Assembly: GCA_026260175.1 (NCBI GenBank)
Contig: JAKCWW010000385.1
Coordinates: forward strand, 1 to 64,000
DNA: 64,000 nt
Origin: Reticulitermes lucifugus
Lineage: Eukaryota; Arthropoda; Insecta; Blattodea; Rhinotermitidae
Direction: 5' to 3'
The notes under the pieces were generated by a model, which was not told where the DNA came from, did no database searches, and saw only the letters and a list, made by a program, of their open reading frames with translations. Positions 36,071 through 47,540 of this stretch are shown here, one piece after another. The first letter of the stretch is position 1. Each line of letters begins with the position of its first letter. The position numbers and the translations under genes were made by a program.

Positions 36071-36920
36071 TTTATCATTCGTTCATTCCATAGTCTTACG
36101 AGAGGTCCATATTCTCTTCCAGAGCGAGTTCTCCTGAGAGTGCGATCTGTTGCTTCCTTTTTCGAGTGCAACTGTCTTCTCGTTTCCTTAAGGTTATCCA
36201 TTAGCTGCTTACCTTTTCTTCCTCGTCTTCCCGTCCCTTTTATCTTTGCTTAAATAACGTGTTTTAGCAAGCAGTTCGTACGCAAGATGTGACCAAACAA
36301 GTTGGCCTTCCTTTATTTTATTGTATGTAGGATGTTACTTTCTCATTAATCAATGTAATACGTCATTACACACATGATCGGTCCAACTGATTTTTTCCAT
36401 CCTTCTCCAGCATCACATTTCAAAACTTTCCAGGTACACCTGCTCTACTTTCCGAAGTGTCCAAGTTTCAGCTCCAAATGTAGTATTTTACTAGATGCTT
36501 CCTTAAGTTTAAGTCCAATTTGCTGATGAAAAGTCTTCTTTCTGGTTGATTATTGCTTTTGCCATGGTAATCCTGGATATAATTTCATATGCACATCTTG
36601 CATCATTTGTTATCATGCTACCCAAGTAGTTGATATATTCCACAGTCGCCAGTTGCTTTGTTATTTATGGTAATCTGTAATGGAGATAATTGCCTTAAGA
36701 TTCTCATTGCCTAAGTGTTTTTCACATTCATTTCCATTCCATAGCATCTTCCAATTTCAATTAGTCTATCAGTCATGCCTTCTAATATTATTTCTTCCTC
36801 AGTCAGTAGCACAACGTGATCTTCATAGTAAAGTGTGAAGTACAGTGCTGAAATAAATCTGAGAATACAGAGACGCTGTGAAGGTGATATTGGTACCATT
36901 ACAGATATTAAAATTGAAAT
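36071..36920 (-). mobile_element. LINE reverse-transcriptase relic, C-terminal part
   Basis: The minus strand opens with YYEDHVVLLTEEEI and LEGMTDRLIEIGRCYGMEMN, equivalent to the FADD motif region (YADDLVLLAEEE...) and the segment after it. About 400 bp later comes WRRMEKISWTD, then MDNLKETRRQ and TLRRTRSGREYGPLVR, which end the reading frame. From memory this is the C-terminal third of an abundant insect LINE. The YADD aspartates read ED, and there are several frame breaks. The 5' endonuclease and most of the RT are missing. A 40-bp minisatellite follows its 3' end. Confidence 0.85.
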
Positions 36921-36924
36921 CGCC

Positions 36925-39250
36925 TAAACAAGAAAATGATAAACTGGATGATATTCTCCAACGGAGCTCTTATAAATCTGGAATTTGTTCTGTCCTATTT
37001 TGCGTAATACCTCATGCACATTTATTGCTACGTCAGTATTCTGTTCCAAAGTTTATCACATTGTGAAAACTCACTACACAGAAGGACAAATTATAGCGAC
37101 TAAGCTGCGGGCTGGATGACCGAAGAAACGGGGTTTGCTTTCCGACGGAGGTGGGGATTTTGTCTGTGGATCTGAGTAGCAATGAACTGTGGAAGCTACC
37201 CACATTCCTATCCAGTGGCTACCGACGTCTGTATTTTTGGGATTAAGGCAGCTAGGGCATGATTCCTTAAGGTTGGCGCAAGCCGAATGCCTCCCCAACT
37301 GACCAGAAATCCCTCGCCCCATCTTAGTTAAAATAGACCAATTTTTTCAAACTTTCGTCACAGCCAATGACGCGAAATTCCTAGATATTCTGACAAAAAC
37401 ATTTAAAGAGATCCAGAACGATTTATTGTAAAGTTGCCGCCACAGGCGGCTGCTTGGCCCCGCCATGCTGTCACGGTGGGCGTGGAGGCACATAAACACT
37501 CAAATACCTCTTGTACTGGAAACTACAAATGGAGCTGTGCCTCCACAAGATCAGGGTTTCCAGTGGCCTGTAGTGTCATTCCATTACCTTTATGACGTTA
37601 AACATGCGACAGACGTTTCAAATGACAGTTCCTTGTTTTACTTAGGTCTATATTTTACTCAACTCACTGATGTTCAGCTACGATCTTTGCCTTGTAAGCA
37701 GTTTGGTGTTATAACCATAAGTTGTTGTTAGGTAGGTGTTATAGATAATTTATATAATATAAAAAATTAATTCTAAAGGAAATGCGTAGTGTGGTTTCAC
37801 AAATTCTAAATTCTGTCAAAATTCGTTACTTACTTTAGGAGACGAATCGATGCAGTTGGAACACGAAAGGAAACCATCGCTGCCCCAGTATGCGTTAATT
37901 TAATTTACTTTATGAAATATATGAAAACAATGTATTATTTAATTATCAACTGCGAAATAATTGTAAATTCCTCACAGATCCACCAAGTTCTGCGAAAACA
38001 GGTTGTGCTCCATCCATTTCGGCGGAAGAAGAGGGAAACGGAATGGAGCGTGAAGCTTGATTGCAGCTTGCACCCATGAATCTTAATAGTGACATAAAAG
38101 CGGCATGGCGGCATTGAGGAACGAGGCTCATTTGAATCCAAGAACCATAACGCTTTTATGAGCTAGCGTGAAACAAGAAACAATTCTCAAGACGCCATTT
38201 AGCTAACTTGCGTTATTAAGTACGACTTTCTAAGGACTCGAACGTCCGAAAATCGACAAATTGAAACAGATGTGGCACTTTTAGCCTGAATTCCTAATTT
38301 GAGAAGAAAAGATTTTTTAAATCATTATTACTCTCGTGCGACACTTCCGACCTAATAACGTTGAAAGACTCGTCTTATTTTCGTGAAACTTGCTGTGAGC
38401 AATGTGACACCGGAAGGAACTTCACATTTATGTATTTTTGTAGTTTATTTTACGTTGATGTTAGTATCCCAGACTGTAAAATGTGGAGTGGTTGGGTGGT
38501 TAAAAATGCTTTGGAAAATGTCTAAAGAAAGAGGCCCTTTCCTAATCCAGGAATTTTCCTGAAGAAACTGAAGGAAAAACAATAAATATCAAAGTCAGGA
38601 CAGTCGGTGTTCCAGCCGATATTTAAACGTGGCAACTTCCGAATAAAAGTCAGGATCGTCGCCGTTACAGTAGCCGTGTTTATACTCCCACTTGTACATT
38701 TTAACTTACGCGGTCCTGTCCAGTCCAAGGCACTGAATTGCTGTAAAGGTAGACCCTCAGCTTCTCTAGAGTCAGCTAGCCGTTATTTATGCAGAGTGAC
38801 AAAGGTATAAGGAAATTCTATGCAAAACAAATGAGGCTGCCTTTGCATCATTTTGGTGAGTTGGGCTGGCTTGGACTCGACTGGACTTGACTCCGTCAAT
38901 GTGATAGAAACCCCAAAACTCAACAGAGACATACATACACAGATATGCACATATAACGAAGGTACCAGTAGGCATTCTACTCTAACGTGATAAGATAATC
39001 TTTTCTTTACGTTTCTCACATGAAATAAATACAGACTGAAATTAACCTGTTAGGTCCACCAAAATAGCTGCATTTTTCTTTAAGTCTCTTTGTTTATTTC
39101 AAGAAGCGTGTGTTATTTAGGTTTATTTTTTGGCATCTTTAATTAAAAGTATTCGGTATTATGTAAGTCGAAAATGCAAGAAAATAGGATCCTACTCGTG
39201 CGCACACCCTTATGTATGCATTGACACACCAATTCATGAATACAGCGTAA
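36925..39250. other. Non-coding, possible SINE B-like head near 37090
   Basis: Near 37085-37160 the sequence GCGACTAAGCTGCGGGCTGG... followed by TCCGACGGAGGTGGGGATTTT resembles the head of SINE B copy 2, but the following 170 bp do not match the family B body. Elsewhere nothing was recognised. Confidence 0.35.
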
Positions 39251-39255
39251 CTTCT

Positions 39256-39485
39256 AGGCCATGAGTCTTCAACCCGCGTCCTGAGGACCGCATGCGGCCA
39301 GCCAGGTTGCATGATGCTGCACGCCGCCACCTTTGTAAATTATATATATATACTATAAAAATTGCATAATAATGTAGGCGGTTAAGCATACCACGTATTG
39401 TTATTTTTCCACATGCGGCCCACGAACCAGCCCACAATAACGGGTGTGGCGTTTTGCCTTAAAAAGGCTGGACGCCCATGTTCAA
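39256..39485. mobile_element. hAT-like non-autonomous element
   Basis: The left end holds CATGAGTCTTCAACCCGCG and GGACCGCATGCGGCC, and the right half CATGCGGCCCACGAACC, GTGTGGCGTTTTGCC and AAAAAGGCTGGACGCCCATG. This arrangement (CCGCGGCCC...CATGCGGCC near the left and AAAAAGGTTGGCC...CCC at the right) is, from memory, that of widespread hAT-derived repeats in animals. The end sequences are loose inverted repeats. An AT dinucleotide tract occupies the middle. No 8-bp duplication could be confirmed. Confidence 0.65.
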
Positions 39486-39489
39486 GGCA

Positions 39490-40185
39490 AAGATGACACA
39501 TGGTTGATCAGACATGACGAAAAGACCTCTGTGCTATTGGTATTAATATCTGTTCTCCGATGAATGCTGTGATTTCCGAAATTTGCAGCAAGGTTATAAA
39601 CACAAATAAGACGTTCGAGTTTCACTAAGGTAGTAACAATTCAATTGCCGAGCTTGGTGGTGAACAGTACTTCTCAAATTTCCGGTACACCCGTGACAGT
39701 TCTTGTATAATCTGTCTCTGGCAAAAGAGACAGTAACAGAAGTAATACCTAGGATGCATTTCCAGCACTGGATATTGCAGTCGAAAATCTAATGTGATGG
39801 TTTTATGGTCATGTTGTTTGTATCTCAGAACGGGGTTTATTTCGGTTGAAGCATGATCGTTGTAATTCAGTGTAGTTCCCTTAAGTGAATATTTATTATT
39901 TCGTTCATATACCAGAACAATCGATCTATTGGGTAGGCCTGCATTAGACCTACACATAAGAAAGTAAAATTATGTAAGTGCGTAATGTAAAATAATAAGA
40001 GAAGTCAAAACCTTCACACCAAGAATCAATAAATTAATTACATTTTTATAATTTTACCAAGAATATTTCACTTTTATAATAAGTTTCTGGTTTATAAAAG
40101 ATTCAAATACTGAGGGACATGAAGCGGACCTGGCGTTATTGCCTCTGCCTTGAAGCGAAGAAGAGTAAAGAAGGGATTTATTAAC
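39490..40185. other. Non-coding, nothing recognised
   Basis: A 110-codon minus-strand frame (39625-39957) has no recognisable domain. Confidence 0.4.
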
Positions 40186-40189
40186 TTTC

Positions 40190-40372
40190 GTCTGTAAACC
40201 ATAGACTCCTATACAATGGGTACCAGGTCTCTTTCTCGGGGGTAAAGCGGCCGAGGCGTGGAGTTGACCACCCACCCACATCTGGTGCCGGGGTTAAAGA
40301 AAGAGTAGAACTATACCTCTACTCCCCCTCTGGGCCTTCATGGCCAGTTCTAGAGAGAACTTTACCTATTAC
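40190..40372 (+). mobile_element. SINE family B, copy 2 (3' part only)
   Basis: Begins within the body: CAATGGGTACCAGGTCTC, GGGGGTAAAGCGGCC, GAGGCGTGGAGTTGACC, then ACCTCTACTCCCCC and GGGCCTTCATGGCC. The tRNA-like head is missing, so this copy is 5'-truncated or cut. Confidence 0.8.
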
Positions 40373-40379
40373 CTGTAAA

Positions 40380-41570
40380 CCATGCAACGGCATACTGGCG
40401 TATTTCTATCCAGCACAGATGCGGGTTTGTTTTGTAACTTAATAATATGTAGTAGTCTTTAGGTAATCATCTGACACACTGCTGCGAAATTCTCTAACGG
40501 AGTCCTTCCCGAATACCCAGAATAAACTTACTCATATGCTGCTTCCAGAAACAGATGTTCTTTAGGTTTAACAAGAGCTAGCATTTGATAAATAGCAAGC
40601 GAAATAGCACTGTATACGAACAGCTCACAGGAAGTGGAATTATATTACCTTAACAGTGCACAAAATGAAATGAAATGAAATTACTGGAGTTTATTCATTT
40701 TTATGTTAGATCATGGTCTTTTGGCACAAGATATCCTTAGTTGGATAGGTACCAGTGCTTCTAAGAACCCCTTTTATCCATCTGGAGGGAATAAGGAACG
40801 AAAGGTTCGAAGTGAATTTTCAAATATCAGTTTAATTAAATATGTATATTTTATTATTAATTATATGCTTTATATTAAGTACACACTCCCAGTAATAAAG
40901 GCGAGAAAGTAAAAACGACGAAAGTTTGTAACAAAGCTCTACTGTAGTACTAATACGACGTACATAATAATCCTTCCCATGCTATATAGCCAATGTAGTC
41001 CAAATAAACACAATGCTTGCCAGCGATTTAGTTTTGTTTTAAAATGGAATGCTTTTTTATTATTGAGTCGTTTTACTAGTATCATTATTTATTAGTTATG
41101 TATAAATGAGAGGGAATTTTCCGTATTAGTACGAATGAACATGAAAATTTAAATCAAGGAAGATGTCAAGAATTGGATATGTACTTGGTAGAAATGCTGA
41201 ATATATAAGAAAATACGAATCAGGTATTCCTGTACAAAACACATTAATAAAAATCAGCTACTCTTCCATTTCCTACACCTCATTTCCGTGTTGTGTCTCA
41301 AATAACACAATAAATGGAAGCAGTGACCACTTTATTTTGCACTGATGTGTCGTGTGTGTACCGCAATCGCATTAATGAAGACAGACGATTTATCTTGTTT
41401 CTAAGTTGAAGCATAATTCGTGGTACAATCCTTTGGATAGTTGCCATTAAAAGTTCCGGTTTAAATTCTTCGGAAATATACGAGAAAAATTTCGAGAGTC
41501 AGTTTCATGTGATGTGTTAACATACATCTTTAAAGAGATGGAAGAATTAACCGTATATAAGTAAAATGTT
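40380..41570. other. Non-coding, nothing recognised
   Basis: AT-rich, with a 70-codon frame at 40703-40912 of no known family. Confidence 0.45.
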
Positions 41571-41572
41571 TC

Positions 41573-41661
41573 ATAAATCACTTGTCTACCAACAACTGCA
41601 CTATTAGAATAAATTGACAATTTATTCTAATAGTGCAGTTGTTGGTAGACAAGTGATTTAT
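41573..41661. repeat. Perfect 89-bp palindrome (44-bp arms, 1-base centre)
   Basis: Arms 41573-41616 and 41618-41661 are exact reverse complements around a single A at 41617. The outer ends read ATAAATCACTTGTCTACC and its complement. Such perfection implies a very recent origin. No target duplication or known transposon end was recognised. Options are a new fold-back element, a replication template switch, or an assembly artefact. Confidence 0.9.
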
Positions 41662-41664
41662 ATT

Positions 41665-42450
41665 GCCATAATGCACGGTGAACAAAAAGTAAAATTAAAA
41701 TATTTCAGTTCCTTCAGTAATTACTGACGTCATTCATTCATCATTAACTAAACCTATGTACACCTAAATTAAGGCCATATTCTTTATTTCTCTGTACTCC
41801 TACCCCTGCTGTCTCTGTGAATTCATATTTTCCATCTGCGTGACTGCATTCCGTCTGCACGATTGGTGAACAAGGCTACTTGTAATTACTTGTTGTGTGA
41901 CAAGTAGCCATCTGTCGAGAGCTAGAGTTAAAAGGAAACATAATTTTCCCGCTGTTTCATATGAGTGTGAAACTTAGACTCTGGCCCTAAGTAACAATAT
42001 ATCGAAACTGATTTGACATAAATTTAGGAAACAGGATACAGACTATTCATCCAGGAGAGGATACTCGTAGATTCCAATAAAAGAGGCTTGGAACTGTAGT
42101 AATGAAACTTTAGTTTCCACAAAACGTGATGAATTTCGTGAACGTCTGAATGACTCTCGGCTTCTTGAGAATTACTCTGCCTTGTGGAGTTAGACATTCG
42201 AAGTACTATAAATAACGCTTAAAAACAAAAGTAGGAAGATGTATTCTATTTTCTACACATATTTGCAAAATACGCCATTTGCAATTCGTCTTCATAGGTA
42301 TTTGTTGTTGATAAACAGGTTGAGGACAGAATTATACTTTGTGTGCTACAGTTCATGGGATCACAAATGACTTTTTTTTGTGAAGGGCCCCGCAGCAGAT
42401 GCTACGGACGCACCGCAGCCTTGAGGTTTACTGTGCAACCCTGCGATGAG
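41665..42450. other. Non-coding, nothing recognised
   Basis: No coding signal or recurring repeat was seen. Confidence 0.45.
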
Positions 42451-42454
42451 GATG

Positions 42455-42645
42455 ATTAAATTTTTTCTGTTTTTCCATGTAATGGAGCACCTGTGGAATG
42501 AAATTGAAAGGGGAAACCGAAGTACTTCGGGGGGGGGGAACCTGCCTCAGTGCCACTTTGTCCACCACAAATCCCACATAGACTGACCGGCTTTCGCGGT
42601 GAGAGGCCGGTGACTAACCTATTAAGCCATGGCACGGCCCACAAA
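42455..42645 (-). mobile_element. SINE family C, copy 3
   Basis: The minus strand runs from a head with CATGGCTTAATAGGTTAG and CTCTCACCGCGAAAGCCGG, through GTCAGTCTATGTGGGATTTG and TGGTGGACAAAGTGGCACTG, to a poly-C tract (the G run 42529-42538), then TTCAATTTCATTCCAC. It is the best-preserved example of the marker region in family C. The poly-C tract occupies part of the body that is different in the other copies. Confidence 0.78.
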
Positions 42646-42649
42646 TTAC

Positions 42650-45600
42650 TCTTACTTGTTACTGTATGTTTTGGAGCTTTTTGGTCTGTGCCATAAGGAG
42701 AAATGTTTTACTAGAACTTTTAGGTCTTAATAATTCATAGCATTAGCTTCTGTAGAAGAGGAGGTGATAAGGAAATATAAAGGTTTTTTAACTGTGAAGT
42801 AGTGGTCCCGTCGTTCTAAACACGTAACGAAATTTCAGTTAGACGAATTGTAACGTGTAAGCCCTCTAATACCGAATCTCATCAGAAACCCTTGATTTGA
42901 TAGATTATCAAAAGAGGTTACATCCCTATTGTGATTCATTGTACATTACTCCTTCATTTGCTGCATATTAATTATGGAAATTCTTGTGACCGCAAGGTCT
43001 GAAGAGAGAGTTTAATTTTAATTTTCATTATTTCGAATTTCAAGTAAAATGACCCAGACTTACGCCCTTCATCCACGTCCGATTATGTAGTTGCTGCTAT
43101 CTTAACTATTCTTGGGTTAGGTTTAATTTAGGGAAGTAATGCGGTAAGCGATCTTCGTTAGGGTTTCCCAGCAATTAATTTGTTTGGGGAACTCGAGATA
43201 AGCCTTGTGAAACGTTCAAACTTAATCACTTGTTGCGCAACGAGATTCACCCTTGGTAATTTCTGTTGAAGCTAACAGACACAGAGAGAATTTGAACCGC
43301 AGAACAAGTGAATAAATCACTTTTTAAGTTTGAAGGAATCGAATGTACAAAGAGTATTGAAGAATTAACTACAGTACAAGGTTGCTGTTGTATACCACGC
43401 CACGAAGACACGGAATATTTGAGGCATGGCGCCATATATCCTTAATGTATCTGCTCTTCTGACGACAAGTGTATTAGAAAGAACTGCTGGAACTGGTCGA
43501 ACAGTTTGTCGCCATAAGGTGGAAAACTCCTCCTGCAATATGTACCGAATTATTCTTCTGTCTCGTTTTTCACATTTTTTAAATATTTAATACGACTTGC
43601 TGTGGTGTACTCCATAATGCAGGATTGTGGATAAAATTTCCAGAAGGTGCTGTTTGCGATTGATTAAGCTTACTTGTGTTCTCTCTGTGAACTTAATATA
43701 AATCTTTTAACGAAACACACCAGATATCTATCTCGATTTGCAAGCAAGAGATTCGGATTTACTCAACAGTTTAATGAATTAACCAGGGCACAAGTTTGAT
43801 GAGACTGTTCAAGTTCATACCCCGGCCGTTTTGCATGTGAAGGGGAATTGCCGGCACACTTCTGATAAAAAGCTGAGTGGATAGACCAGCCGGTTTGAAC
43901 ATATAGATGTAGTCAGCGTATTAAATGGCCGAGCTTACTGTAAAATACAATAACCTACAGTAAGAAAAGTAACATAAAATGTCATTTACTATATAAGAAG
44001 ATAATGAAAGATATATAAAATATGAAGGTTGTACATATATGTATATTTATGGAGGGACAGGCATGAAATAAAGTTGTTCTGCCCTTATTAAAATAATATA
44101 AAAATCGGGTCTGTCCTTTACAGAGAATGGGAAGAACTTAATTTGCTGGAAAATTGTAGCACTATGCGTGCATATACATGAGGAAGAAGAATTAGAAAAC
44201 ACCATGAGAAAGGTTAAATAAGGCAAATTTTAATCAATAATCTGTTGTGGAGAGTGTTTATTAAGAACAACGCTTAAAGATGACAATGATAATAACAAAA
44301 TTTGATTTAAATTGGCTCTAGTCCATGTCATCGGTTATTTAGTCTCCCAACTCGCTAGTACAGACGGTTTAAAGTCTACAATAACTTCTGTCTCGCTTGG
44401 AGCATTTGTTCGTTTTGTGTAGAGTAAAAATCGCAAAAATGTTGCCTAAACTGAACATTAAGTAACTTTCTCCTAATTCACTTCTTGAAATAGCTTATCT
44501 TAAGTTAGTGCCTTGATGTATTTCTGGAAACATTTATAGAATCTACAAATTATTTTCTTACACATAGTCTGAAACTTGGATTTTAGGATACAAAACAGGC
44601 AAATTTATAAAGATATTTGTCATAGCAGACGCGGAGCACATACAAGTTAGGAGTCAAATGCTAGTTAAGTGGATACTGTGTTGACTGTGTTCTGCGTGAA
44701 ATGATCGTTTTGATGCAAATTTATAGCGTGATGTGTTGAACACTTCAAACTGTAAAGGTTACATCGACATCATACACAACATATTTAGTGGTTATTAACA
44801 TTCTTGTGTGCATGAAAGGATGCCCCTCTTTTATTTATATATTTAAGTATTACAAATCAGTGTGCATATTTTCGTCTTTTGGGTTATGGCACGCTGTATT
44901 TTCTTAGAATAGTGTTCGTACTACCATCCATCAGTGTGCACGGTCTCCGTACTAAGACGACCATAACATGAAACAGAAACGCAGTGGATACTTAAAATCA
45001 CGAGTAACCTTTGATATTTCCGGTTATATTAGTATCTGATTTGCGTTAAAAATTTATTCACTATATTAAAATAGTATATTTCTTGTCAAAAACCATGTAC
45101 GGTGCACATATAAATTAGAATTGTGAAACTGTTAAGATTTCTAATTTAGAATTTTGAGGAAAGCACAAGAAACTAAAAAAAATTTTGTTTCTTTATTCTT
45201 AACTGCCGTCTCATAACTTGCATTTCTTCACCAAAACAGTGAGTTATCTTACATTTTTGTCCCTTTGTGTGGCATAATTTCAAGTATAGATTTTTCACCT
45301 GTGTAAATACGACAGTACAGTATGGCATTAGAAAGATTTAACAGGCACACTGATAACGCATATACAGAGTCATAAATTGACTAAAATTGTATTTTATATT
45401 ACGTGATAAACAGAATTTAACTAATAACTGACACTCCTGCATCACAAAATTTTCCCCGAGGCCTTATTCCGGTTTCATCACTGACAACTGAAAGTGAACA
45501 GATAGAAAGCTAATATTCAGCAGGTTTATATCACAATAATACGTACATCTGAATGAGCAAACAAACAACACATGTGGTTTATGGTCTATTTTATCTACGC

Positions 45601-46600
45601 CAGTCGTCGCTTGAAGCCAAATAACAACCCCAATAGACTTCATCCATGAAGGAAACCTCAGTATCAAATGAAGCGTAGTAAAGTTTTCAAAATATGTCTC
45701 TTGAATCAGTTGCGAGTACTATGGTAACTACATAACGCAATAGTTTCTAAAGCTTTTTAAAATTACCCAAAAGATAAATAAATGGCAAAATAACTTTACG
45801 TTTTTTTCTGGTGCTGGAACAGCATATCAGCATGTATAAGAGAAGGTAATGTTAATATTACACATTGAGCTTAACCAGCCTCCCCTTAAATAAGTGAAGT
45901 AATTGTGTTTATGATGTGGAGCTCTCATTTATTCGTCCATTCACGTACTTTAGCTTCAAACCAACACAACATTGACGTGACTTTTTGAAAGCCGGCCTTT
46001 AGTCAGATAAGTTAAATTTTGAAACACCTCTATTCAGCATTATAATAAAATCAAATGTGATGTGTACGTGGGGAATTCAAGAAAGTAAGGGTCATTGGTA
46101 TTTGTCTAGCTTTCTTGTTCCGTAAAACGTGCGCAAGAACAAACGCACTACAGTTTCATATCGCCAATCCACTAGCTTTCTTGCACATTTGTTACTTCGA
46201 TCTGCGAGCTTCCTGATGCGATCTGCAAAGAATGTTTTTGTTTGCGAGTGAAGCCGCTATGGCCAGGGATCCGAAGGATGTTCATCACCGACGCACTTTG
46301 GCAATTTTACATCCATTTAGTGCGTCTTACTACGCGTTTTACAGCATTCTTAATGTCGTGCTAACATTCTTCAAGGGTTTTTCCCCTCACTGACCACAAA
46401 AATCGAGGGACACCACATTTCTTATAAGCTATGCATTTCAAAAGTAGAGCTGGCATATTTACATTATGACTGAATGAGCTTTATTGAATGTAACAGCTAC
46501 GAAATGCAATTCCTTGACTTGGCATAGCATGTGATACATGCCACGTACAGTGGAGCACATTCTCACAACTTACCAGAATCTTAACACGGAAATTTCTGTT
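42650..46600. other. Long non-coding stretch, nothing recognised
   Basis: Almost 4 kb of AT-rich sequence without a frame longer than about 67 codons and without a recurring repeat. A possible tRNA-like patch near 43830-43900 is too weak to annotate. Confidence 0.45.
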
Positions 46601-46604
46601 ACTT

Positions 46605-47020
46605 TTTAAGCGCAAAACGTGTCTATTAGCCTATCATGTCTCGCCATCCGTTCGCCCGTCTGACTGCCCGCATGTATCAGCTCGGCTTCCACCAACGGAT
46701 TTTCATGAAACTAAATAATGTGGGCGTTTTTGAAAATCTGTGTAGCAAATCCAAATTTGGTTAAAATCGGGCAAGAATATCGGGCACTTTACCTGAAGGC
46801 TTAAGTACGTTTTATTGCTGCTGGCGCCATAAAATCTGTATGTAATCGATCTTTTATAGCGGAATGGTGTTAGGCTGTTAGGAGAGGCGAAGAAGTTTAA
46901 GCAGTACATAATACTCTGTACCTCAGCAGCAGTACTAAGAGAATATGTTGCTGCGTTTCCATGGCAACAAAAGTTACGCGAACGCGCCGCAGTGTTACGT
47001 TATGCGTACAGTGCCCTTCT
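46605..47020 (+). repeat. Dispersed repeat X, copy 3
   Basis: Shows ATTAGCCTATCATGTC, CGCCCGTCTGACTGCC, ATCAGCTCGGCTTCC, CGGATTTTCATGAAACT and GGGCACTTTACCTGAAG, then, at the end, TTTCCATGGCAACAAAAG and TTACGCGAACGCGCC as in copy 2. The middle is shorter than in copy 2. Confidence 0.7.
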
Positions 47021-47021
47021 C

Positions 47022-47535
47022 GAATTAACCTCTTTTAAGTTTTGTAAAACTGGCCCATCGTTGAAAGGAATATGTTTCTTGAAGTTTCGTACATTAAGCT
47101 TGATTAATCTCGCTTTAATCGTCTAATTATATTTTACGTTAATGAGCTTTGTGAAACTGAAATCAGTTTCCTCTGCTAACTGTAATACGTTTGATGTAGA
47201 CCACCTTTGCCAACAGATTTTATGGTCGTATGCATTGCCACCCTTGCGTATGTAAACCGTGCCAGTAGTAAATTCGTATCTGCGGTAATGATTATCAGGA
47301 CCAATATTGGAGCAACAAAATCACAAATAACGCATTTTAAAGTACTGTGTTTTCGACATTTGCCTACATGTTTGCTCACTTCTTGCCTTTGTTGTTTTTC
47401 GGTCTGCAATAAGTGATAGCCCCCTACAATGGTACGCCTTTCTGGCTTGGCGCTTAGATACGAGTACATTGGAAAACATATTATTATTATTATTATTATT
47501 GTGAATACTTTTCCCATTTGGAAAATAAACTTGAC
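47022..47535. repeat. Non-coding, with (TTA)n at 47480-47500
   Basis: A seven-unit TTA microsatellite lies 40 bp before the start of the LINE. Overlapping frames of 69-113 codons on both strands have no known motif and are interrupted by the microsatellite. Confidence 0.6.
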
Positions 47536-47540
47536 AGGAC

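Noticed and set aside
37085-37330. Fifth SINE B copy
   Set aside because: Only the head region resembles family B; the body does not match, so it was not annotated as a copy.
39625-39957. 110-codon minus-strand open frame
   Set aside because: No recognisable motif or repeat relation.
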